Source: Strongyloides papillosus
Taxonomy: Eukaryota > Nematoda > Chromadorea > Rhabditida > Strongyloididae
Direction: 5' to 3'
DNA length: 64,000 bases
Assembly: GCA_005656395.1 (NCBI GenBank)
Contig: SRSI01000027.1
Coordinates: forward strand, 665,862-729,861
Positions 56,601 to 64,000 of the stretch are shown piece by piece. Under the pieces are notes generated by a model. It worked only from the letters and a program-made list of their open reading frames with translations. It had not been told where the DNA came from and made no database searches. The first letter of the stretch is position 1; every line of letters starts with the position of its first letter. Made by a program: the position numbers and the translations under genes.

Positions 56601-57679
56601 GTTCACGTTGTTGGTATAGAACGTTTACAGATTTTTTAACATTAGATGCAAATTTTATCATATCAGAATTTGATTCATGCGTCCTGTTTACACATAATCC
56701 ATCTCTAATAATTATTTTATTATATGTTGATGATATCATGATAATTTCCCAAAATGATACGGTGATTGAGAAATTAAAACAACGTATTTTATCACGATTT
56801 GAAGCAAAGGACTATGGTCCTATGATAGAACATACTGAATACATCGGACTTGAATTTGCTGTTAAAAATAATGAAATAATTGTCAATCAAGAAATGCGTA
56901 TAAAGAAGTTAATTGAAGAATATAGTAGTTTATGCTTGGTACCTAAAAAGAATATTATAATTCCAAAGGGGGAAGTGGTAGAGTCAGACTATTTAAATGA
57001 AAAACAACATTCTGATTTTAGAAAGATAGTTGGAAAGTTGTCGTACATTTCTAATTTATCACGGCCAGATATCACTTTTAGTGTTAATTATCTTCAACGC
57101 GTTCTGGAAAAACCAAGGAAGTGTCATTTATCAATAGCATTGAATATTATAAGTTATTTAATGAAATTCCCTGATTTATCTATACACTTTAAGAAATCGA
57201 AGCATCATCCTTTGGAAGTATATTGTGATGCAAGTTATGCATCTTCAAAAGATGCACATAGTACTACTGGTATAATAATCATGGTTTATGGTGCACCAGT
57301 TTACTGGGCTACGAAAAAGCAATCGACAATTTCATTGTCATCCTCAGAAGCTGAAATTAAAGCTGCTGTCGAGGCTGTAAAACAAATGCTGTGGATTAAA
57401 AAGATATTTCAACAAATCTTTAACAAATTATCCATTTCACCTGTACTATTTGTTGATAACATACCAGCAATAAATATTATGAAAAATAATGAAATATCAA
57501 ATGCAAAAATGCGTCATACAAATATTAATCTAAGTTTTCTTAAAGAAATGAGAAATAATTTTAAGTATGTCGAAACTAGTGAACAACTTGCAGATGGACT
57601 CACAAAATCAGTTTCAACTGATAAGTTACATAGATTATTTGGTTATGATGATGTTAAGGAAACAGAAGGGGAAATGTGA
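53678..57679 (+). CDS. Copia Gag-Pol polyprotein
   Basis: One intact frame of 1333 codons, all domains in copia order. Gag (residues about 1-200, FVKLSGPNNFRQWKNDMETL) is followed by a CCHC knuckle (about 210, CRNCGGKGHTYKQC) and a protease with WFLDSGATVHL (about 297). The integrase has H..H..C..C (HERLMH ... CVACSLAK) and D, D, E at about 473, 534 and 570 (YFDLAG, RTDHGTEF, SVERYNR). RT shows TMDCTNAFLQG (about 925) and LYVDDIMI (about 1015). RNase H has YCDASYASSKDAHSTTG and AEIKAAVEA. The start codon is inside the primer-binding site, giving almost no leader. The stop TGA overlaps the start of the 3' LTR. Confidence 0.95.
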   Translation: MGPEKTEVSNLDLAQAFTTVKGLPFVKLSGPNNFRQWKNDMETLCRMVNVNFDEMGKLSSHNKDVMLRLLNLYIDTDLRNELLDFSSPDELIEEVTAKYSSTSLIARIKLQKSLYQLSKEPEESMVDLISRLNTLCRSLKGMDVVISEKDKIIILLGALSDKYESFISSINEKDSYNTISQRLKALDELPSNKVEVEQSVFYSNKYSSIICRNCGGKGHTYKQCPSKKEYKKPPTTYNKYKSHGNQVNYVNDDENLIQEEALMTCLPTDDLSSDNEVEWALSAKGVNFKENNVDTAWFLDSGATVHLCRNPKLLSNLMPIKPVSIMVANGQYIECKWSGQVTISGISIGSVYYHPDLAANLISMVKLKEITKMFIENEDICFRQNNLIIRTKQVNKNIIIVTDVLENKAFSAYKVSPEIWHERLMHIADKELAHHTGLRMSKKCVACSLAKIPRSPHPLNNSAVTRPLELVYFDLAGKISPRGLDGEEYYCIALDEYSKATQIIPLKSKANTLQAVKQIISLWESLVGKSVERVRTDHGTEFENVETSNYFARKEIVKEWSCVGTPQQISVERYNRYVKENVSTIIINRRLPKNTWSLICTSIPYVKNRIRSSATMMEPMKLLGLKFTIDHLRCIGCMVVYKKDKDIKMGMKGNIGVFLAYGPKNSYKVMDVATNCIKITSNVKFYEEYDYIDAKMFYKRLVLHETKIPAHINDIDDLDNIPSSYPSKCITSENVCEDSKIMTSEINDKNITEDSSTNSSINEIPDDLKEDILDLSHKFEEFSVSDDNSISKTQSDYVRNPKFVNGSPIATRTRKKGSAFFVTSPSGYLEASQLPEWKESMKQELESLIKNNTWTYVKKNDIGKQNIITSKWVYNVKNDGRLKSRLTARGCQQPTQSETYSPTVHPSILKAILSICMQTGMKVHTMDCTNAFLQGNFEDNEIVYMTVPKGIELVHPQHKNSICKLLRPIYGLRQSSRCWYRTFTDFLTLDANFIISEFDSCVLFTHNPSLIIILLYVDDIMIISQNDTVIEKLKQRILSRFEAKDYGPMIEHTEYIGLEFAVKNNEIIVNQEMRIKKLIEEYSSLCLVPKKNIIIPKGEVVESDYLNEKQHSDFRKIVGKLSYISNLSRPDITFSVNYLQRVLEKPRKCHLSIALNIISYLMKFPDLSIHFKKSKHHPLEVYCDASYASSKDAHSTTGIIIMVYGAPVYWATKKQSTISLSSSEAEIKAAVEAVKQMLWIKKIFQQIFNKLSISPVLFVDNIPAINIMKNNEISNAKMRHTNINLSFLKEMRNNFKYVETSEQLADGLTKSVSTDKLHRLFGYDDVKETEGEM
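57662..57674 (+). promoter_or_regulatory. Polypurine tract of copia element
   Basis: The purine-rich 'acagaaggggaaa' immediately before the 3' LTR is the expected primer for plus-strand DNA synthesis. It also codes for the last Gag-Pol residues. Confidence 0.8.
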
Positions 57680-57825
57680 AGTGTTAGGTTTGTCTTTGTC
57701 AAACATATAAAATGATTGTTATTATGATTATGTTATTATATATAAATGTAATATGGTAATTGTTTCATCTATCTACTTATTTGTATTTATCATCAATAAA
57801 CTTATTGTATTACTAATATCTAACA
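57675..57825 (+). repeat. 3' LTR of copia element
   Basis: 151 bp, one mismatch to the 5' LTR, followed by the ATTTT target duplication. Confidence 0.93.
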
Positions 57826-57973
57826 ATTTTATATCTAAGAGGTAAATAAAAATGAATATTTAAAACAACCCAAGTCACTATTAAGATGACTCTTCATCAT
57901 ATTTTTGAAATTAGTATATACAATTTGATATCGTTGCTCTATTAACTACATATTTATCTTAAATTTACAAATA

Positions 57974-59426
57974 CAGGGTGGCCCACCTAAAACTCCCCAG
58001 ACATTTGCATATATATCTCCACGCATAGATAAGCTACAAACATGGTATTATAATCATTTTGTAGTTGAGATATATCCCATCCTAAATCTATTGACAAATC
58101 AACAAAATGTGGATTTTAGTTGGAGTTATGGGCTATTGAAATTTAGATGCATTTTTCGACTTTCACTAAATGTAACTTTTTTACTTGGAAAGATTTTTTA
58201 AAAATTGTTGTAGATTCTGAAAGTACGAAGTGTTTTGTACTAACTCTCAAAATTACATAAAAATTGAAGTCCGGAAACTTTGTTTAATTTTTAAATAAAT
58301 GTTAAAAATCTTGATTTTTGTCAAAAAATCGATGTTTTTTAAGAATAACATTTTAATTAGATAATTTTTAAAAAATTTTTATTGATATTCCGATAGAGTA
58401 AGCAAAGCTCTATCGAATAAGTATAGTGTCACTAAATTTGATTGAGTTTGAAGAAAGTTATGAATTGTCAAAAATTGACCATTTTTTACAATAATTCTAT
58501 AAAAAAAGAAAATATGTCAATCTTTTCCAAATTTTCGGGCACGGATTATGTTTTATTTTCAAAAGTATTAAAAATATTGCCCTAATTTGATAAAAGCTCG
58601 CTCATATTTTAAAAATACAGGGTATGAGATTATGAGTGGATATACAAAAAATTAAAAAACCATTCAAGAATTGTTCTTAAAGAGTAATATCTACACAAAA
58701 TAGTATAAAATAATTGTAAATGGTGTAAAAATATTGGAAAAATTATTTTTTTCTTGAATTTGTGTGATAAGGAATATTTTAGTTCTTTAGACAATTTATG
58801 AACAAACAAGTAATAACCTGTAAACTAATATGGATAAGTAGTCTTATTATTGCTACTAGGATACCATAAAGATAAGGGAAAGTATTATCTGTATTTTAAC
58901 TTTCAAATGAAAGTGTCAAAAAGTCGACTTTGGCAAATCATAACTTCTTTCAATGTCAACCCCTCAGAACGGTCATATACACATTCGATAAAGCTTTGCT
59001 TACTCTATCAGAATATCAATAAAAACTTTTTAAAAATTATCTAATTAAAATGTTATTCTTAAAAATCATCGATTTTTTGGCAAAAATCAAGATTTTTAAC
59101 TTTTATTTAAAAATTAAACAAAGTTGCCGGACTTTAATTTTTATGTTATTTTGAGAGTTAGTACAAAACACTTTGTACTTTCAGAATCTACAACAATTTT
59201 TAAAAAATATTTCCAAATAAAAAGTTACATTTAGTGAAAGTCGAAAAACGCACCTAAATTTCAATAGCCCATAACTCCAACTAAAATCCTCATTTTGTTA
59301 ATTTGTTAATAGATTTAGGATGGGATATATCTCAGCTACAAAATGATTATAATACCATGTTTGTAGCTTATCTATGCGTGGAGATATATATGCAAATGTC
59401 TGGGGAGTTTTAGGTGGGCCACCCTG
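57974..59426. mobile_element. Foldback element with arms of about 445 bp and TA target site
   Basis: The sequence begins CAGGGTGGCCCACCTAAAAC and ends with its inverted complement, with TA on both sides (57972-57973 and 59427-59428). The arms run 57974-58421 and 58983-59426 at high identity, and weaker inverted similarity continues inward to about 58485. Each arm tip in the centre holds a small palindrome (GATAGAG...CTCTATC). The centre (58490-58920) has no ORF. The TA duplication fits a Tc1-mariner-mobilised non-autonomous element. Confidence 0.88.
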
Positions 59427-59589
59427 TATATAAATGAAAAAAACAAAAAATTATTACCTAAAATAACTTCTTACGTTTTTAAGCTACAAACGTTGCTGTA
59501 GTTTTCATATTTTATGCCAGACTTTGTTCTACGTACTAAATTTAGTTTTATTTTCTTTATCAACTTTGCATAAAATTATAATATTAGAA

Positions 59590-61030
59590 AATTTTAATTT
59601 TTACTAAAAAAATAGTCATCACCTGTTAATCCATTACTTGATTCATTTTTTATTAATCTTTAAAGTATTTAGTTTTCTTCTTATTTCTAAATTTACTTTT
59701 CAAATGCATCATAAACCATAAAATTTCACCATCTTTGGAAAGAGTTATTTCTGGTAGAAAAATATACAAAAATGTGTCGAAAAAGTGGTGTTTTTTAAAA
59801 ATAACTTAGACAATTATGAACCAAATGTTTTAAGATACATTTTCTCCGCTAAGTTGGAAAAAAATACATCTATTAAATGTTTAGTAGTAAAATTTGATCA
59901 AGTTGAAAAAGAGTTATGTCTGGAACAAAATTGATTTTTGCAGAAAAAAATAGAAAAAAGCAAGAGAAATTACATTAAAATTGGCATAAATCGTTTCGTA
60001 GATAAGCTATAGACTTCGCAATAGTTTCATTTTTTAACTTAGACGTAACTCTATTTAAAAAATATCTGGTCTATTTTATTTCTATAAGTTTATTTAAAGT
60101 AATAACTATTTAACTTTTTAATTTTCACTAAAAAAATAGTCGTCACTTTTTGACCCACATCTTAGACAATTATTTATCAATCCTAATGCTGTTGTGTTTC
60201 CGCACTATTCTACAATTGTATATCTCAATTAAGTTATAAATCATAAAATTTTATTAATTTTAAAAAGAGTTATTTTTGAAACAAAACTATGCAAAAAACT
60301 GTTCAAAAATGTGATATTTTTTAAACATAACTTAGCCACTTATGAACCAAAAGTTTTGAAACCCATTTTTAACACAAAATTGAAAAAAAATACATAAAAT
60401 GACTATTTGACCATAAAAATTAATAAAATTTTAAAAAGCTGTATGTCTGGAATAAAATTAATTTTTACAATAAAAATGGAAAAAAGGCAAAAAATTTGAC
60501 ATTTAAATTAATATAACTATTTTCATAGTTTAGTTATAAACTTCTTTAGATATTTGTTTTTTTAATTAGACATACATCTATATAACAAATATTATTTTAT
60601 TTATTTTTATTAAGTTATGTAATTAAGTTATAACAATTTAAAATTTTTTTTTTTTTTGTTTTTTAAAATAGTCATCACTTTTTAAATCATAACTTAGCCA
60701 ATTTTCAATATAATTACATAGTATTGTATTTTCTCTCTATTTTTAAATTTAACCTTTTAAATAGTATATAAACTATTGTATATTATCTATTTTGAAATAG
60801 CGTGTTTTTTTTTTTTTCTGTTTAAATATATATTAAAAAAAATCTGAAAAAACGGTATTATTTAAAGATAATGTAGACAATTATGGAACAAAACTTTTAA
60901 GACCAATCTTTATCACTACGTTAAAAAAGAAAAAACACATCTTTTGGCTATTTAATAATAAAAATCAGTTAAATTTGAAGAAAATTATGAGATAGACAAA
61001 ATTTTTTTTTCTTATTTATTTTTTATTATA
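59590..61030. repeat. Three-copy tandem repeat, unit about 529 bp
   Basis: The landmark 'aaatagtcrtcac' recurs at about 59609, 60137 and 60667, a spacing of 528-530 bases. Further landmarks recur in order, such as 'aacttagacaattatgaacc', 'aaaaatacat' and 'agttatgtctggaa'. The units are clearly diverged and the third is the most eroded. Parts resemble the inner arm of the neighbouring foldback element ('gttatga', 'ttgatcaagttgaaaaag'). No ORF is seen. Confidence 0.7.
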
Positions 61031-61119
61031 AAAAATATATAATATAGTAACTTCAATATAATTAAATTTTTATATAAAATATTATTATAAATTTTATTAA
61101 TTAAAAGTAAAATAAATAT

Positions 61120-61723
61120 TTATTGTTTTTTAGGAATTTGGATGTGAGGATCTTTATGGGGTTCATTATGATTAGGATGTGGATTTCCTAAACCACTTAA
61201 ATGAGTATTCATATAACCAATCAAAAATTTATCCCATTCTTCATCGGTTACTGGTTCCTTATTTTTATCGATTGTTTTAAAGAAGCAACAATAATATATT
61301 CCTATAATTTTTGTTCTATGACAGTCTTCTGGTATATATTTTATACCAGTTATACCTTTACCTTTATAATAATATTGAAGAGAATAAACTAAAAATATAA
61401 AAAATAATTTTTTTCTATATTTATTTACCTTTTGTTTTACTATCAATAGTTGAAGTTAAAGGTGTACTAAAAGAAATATTTTGATTTACTACAAAAGTTT
61501 CTTTATAAATGTCTTTATTAAGTATTAAGTCTTTTATTGTAATTTCAACTTGTACATTAAAATCACGATGTTGTATGGGAACATATCCACCAAAAAAATC
61601 ATAAGCTGTAAGTTGACCATGAACATAAAGTTTTTTTACTTCACTACTTAAAACAGTATTACTTTTAACAATATTAAATGTTAAAATAATTATAAATACT
61701 GTTAATGTTTTAAAAATTATCAT
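61120..61723 (-). CDS. Secreted transthyretin-like protein, copy B
   Basis: Exons on the minus strand are 61429-61723 and 61120-61388 with a 40-base intron in phase 1, the same position and phase as in copy A; the product is 187 aa. The signal peptide MIIFKTLTVFIIILTF is nearly identical to that of copy A. The mature part has VHGQLTAYDFFGGYVP at the place of the family's first strand and an IKYIPEDCH segment matching IKKIPDDCQ of copy A. The C-terminal tail is different, rich in His, Pro and Asn (NPHPNHNEPHKDPHIQI). The family call is by pattern. Confidence 0.6.
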
Positions 61724-61820
61724 TTTTAAATATTTTACTTTAATATTTTAAAAGTAAAATTTTCTTAAATACTGAAAATTAGTATAGAAAATTATTGAAA
61801 AATAAATATTTAATTTCTAA
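61724..61820 (-). promoter_or_regulatory. Conserved upstream region of transthyretin-like copy B
   Basis: Counterpart of 29428-29530, with 'tactttaatattttaaaagta' and 'aaattattgaaaa' at matching distances from the ATG. Confidence 0.5.
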
Positions 61821-64000
61821 AGTGTCAAAGAACAACAAATACATAAAAATTTTAAATAGATGTATAATTTCTTTTTTTTAATTTTTAACACTTTGTTCAT
61901 TCTTAATTAATTTTAATAAATTTTTTTTTAAATATTTAGTTATGACTTTAAAATTTTATTACAAAAAAAAATATTTTGATTTTTTTGTTAAAAAAAATAC
62001 ACTTAAAGATGATGAATAATTATTTAAAATTTTTACTAATTTTATTAAATTAAAAGAATTATAATTATCTTGAAGAGAAAAAAGGTCTTATATCTTTAAA
62101 AAGACAAAATACCTATCAACAATAAAAGACAAAAAATTAATAGAATGTAAAAGAAGTTTTAAAAATTTCTGATGATGAAATACTATATTATCATTTTATA
62201 ATCTTCTAAATTTTAATGTCTCATTTCTTTAAAATAGTTACTTATATTATCTTAATTTATTTTATTATCATATATTATATATTGTACTTTATATTACGTT
62301 ATATATTATTATTACTTTAGATAAAATATATTTATTTATTTATATTTATTAATTTTGTATTTTAGACTACCATAGAAGTAAAATATAAATTGTAATTCTC
62401 GAAAGTGAATTTCTTGAGAAAAAACGTAGTATAATAATTATTAAATTCTAATTATACTTATTTATAACTTTTAAAATATCTTATAGGTGACGGAAAATTA
62501 AATTTGACAGTCAACTACATTAAATATGCTACATCTTTGTAAAATTTACTACATTTTATGACAATTTGCGACATCTTAGTACATTTTTCCAACATGTATT
62601 TTTCATACATAATAATTTTTTTAACACATAATTTAAGTATGTCAAATAGTAAAATAATATTATTAAAATAAAGTAGAATTGAGTTAGAAAAAGTGACTTT
62701 CGCTTATCCATTAAGTAACAATGCTTTTTTTAAAAAACATACAAAATATAGGCAAATGAAAAAGCATTCTTTTTTATTTTTTAATTATTCCATTTGATTC
62801 AGTTCACACATGGATACGCACTTTACAGCAATCCCTACTCTAATTAAATTAAAAAAGAGATTATGGGAATTAGCTTGCCCGTGGTCATTCATAATTAAGT
62901 AAAATGATATTAAAAAAAAAAGAAAAAAATATGAGTAACAATGAACAAGCTAATGTCTAACGTCTGAAAAAAGATGGCGCAAATTATACAAAGATGTAAC
63001 ATATTTGATGTAGATAATTTTTAAATTTTGGGGATAATAAATGATCACAATTTATTGTATTATTTTTTATTAAAGTAATAAATAGTTTTTTTTTATATAT
63101 CTTCTATATCTCATACTTTAACATCATAAATAAAATAAAATTTTGTTAGTTTTTATTTAAAAAAAAATAATTAAAATGGTATTTATTTTAGTTTAAGCAT
63201 AATTTAAATTATTTTTTACAGTATATTAAAATTTTTTTCTTTTTTTTTTTAAAAAATTTATTATTATTATTATTATTTATTACTTTAAATATTATCATAA
63301 TTTTTTTTGTTTTTTTAATATTTTCTTATTTCTAATTTGTGTATTGTAAACGAGCAATTTGACATGAGCTCTAAAAAAGAAATTCATAAAAGTTAAATCA
63401 GATAATGTTTAAACAAAAACCAAAAATGTTTATTTTTTTCAAATATACACTATTTTATGATTAAATTTAATGATTAAAAATAATTGTTCTTTAAATATTT
63501 TTATAATAAACAAAGTATCAAATTTACATATACAGATTAAAAAATATTTATAAAAGTATACATTTATTTGAAATAATCTGTATTTGACATTTTTAAATAA
63601 TGTAACATTTATTTAATCCTAATATTTTTTTTAATGATATTATTTGATCATCTTTATAGACTAACTTGTTTTATTTTATTTATATATTTTTTATAATATT
63701 TTAAGATATACGTTTTTCTAAATTAATTTCGTATAATATTGTTAACATTTTAACAAATATTATTTTTTTTTTCAAACATTCTATTAATAAATAAAATATT
63801 TAAATCTCGTTTTGTGAGTCAATCAGACATTGAAAGTACAACTAAAAATTTTACCCCCTCTTATTTTTATTTCATTAATAAAAAGAACAATTATAAAAAT
63901 ATATGTAGCAAATTTATTCGGTCTGAAACTTTAAGATACAGGAGCTGCAGGAAGTCAATGTAGGAAAAATTTATTTTTACACAAGTTTTTGGTATAACAT
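61821..64000. other. AT-rich right end of window
   Basis: No supported gene. It contains the small inverted-repeat element at 62515-63013, an ATT microsatellite at about 63254-63280 and long A/T tracts. Confidence 0.45.
62515..63013. mobile_element. Small inverted-repeat element (MITE-like, 499 bp)
   Basis: The left end 62515-62547 (CTACATTAAATATGCTACAT...) and the right end 62981-63013 are inverted repeats of 33 bp with about three mismatches. The interior is non-coding. Target duplications were not identified with confidence. Confidence 0.5.

Larger units (their letters stand above)
53523..57825 (+). mobile_element. Apparently intact copia-type LTR retrotransposon (4303 bp)
   Basis: LTRs of 151 bp (53523-53673 and 57675-57825) begin TG, end CA and differ at one position (c/t). 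A perfect 5-bp target duplication ATTTT flanks the element (53518-53522 and 57826-57830). A primer-binding site (53674-53687), a polypurine tract (57662-57674) and one intact 1333-codon frame are present. Nothing in the sequence shows it to be inactive, so it is a candidate for current activity. Confidence 0.95.

Noticed and set aside
1..64000. CRISPR array, bacterial operon or prophage features
   Set aside because: The genes are intron-containing and nematode-like; no spaced short direct repeats of CRISPR type are present.

Overview
This is an AT-rich eukaryotic window with introns of about 40-60 bases, T-rich splice acceptors and gene families typical of nematodes. These include an astacin expansion, a MATH-BTB gene, nematode phosphoethanolamine methyltransferase PMT-2 and probable transthyretin-like secreted proteins. 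Base composition, very short introns and astacin amplification point to a clade IV nematode of the Strongyloides/Parastrongyloides kind. That placement is inference, because no marker gene was compared.

Region 1 (1-15.7 kb) is an accessory gene cluster. It holds three paralogous secreted proteins at 1469-3000 (+), 6464-7987 (-) and 12665-14225 (-). Each has a signal peptide, an astacin-like domain, an EGF-like module and a CUB-like module. All three have lost every zinc ligand and the catalytic Glu, with the same replacements, and all carry a Cys/Lys-rich insertion of about 105-115 residues inside the astacin fold. Promoters, intron and flanks are duplicated with the genes: copies 1 and 2 are inverted, copies 2 and 3 are direct. 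A SPOP-like MATH-BTB gene (10.0-11.2 kb), a pogo/Tigger-like MITE and other insertions lie among the copies.

Region 2 (16-27.6 kb) is a compact housekeeping block. It contains an HSCB iron-sulfur co-chaperone and the heme A synthase COX15, on the same strand 154 bases apart and possibly an operon. Facing away is a 454-aa protein that may be a very divergent 14-3-3. Then come PMT-2, a probable F-box protein, a small coiled-coil protein and a secreted purple acid phosphatase.

Region 3 (27.6-64 kb) is gene-poor and rich in mobile DNA. It holds two homologous secreted transthyretin-like genes 32 kb apart. Between them lie a complete Ty3/gypsy-type element (126-bp LTRs, ATTTA target duplication), a truncated hAT element framed by GC-rich repeats, decayed hAT relics, a second and more degraded gypsy-type element (358-bp LTRs), an apparently intact copia element (151-bp LTRs, ATTTT target duplication, intact 1333-codon ORF), a 1.45-kb foldback element with arms of about 445 bp and TA duplications, and a three-unit tandem repeat of about 529 bp. 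The stretch 39-47 kb is almost pure AT-rich non-coding DNA.

Exon structures were worked out by eye from reading frames, GT/AG signals and family alignments recalled from general knowledge. No database search was run.
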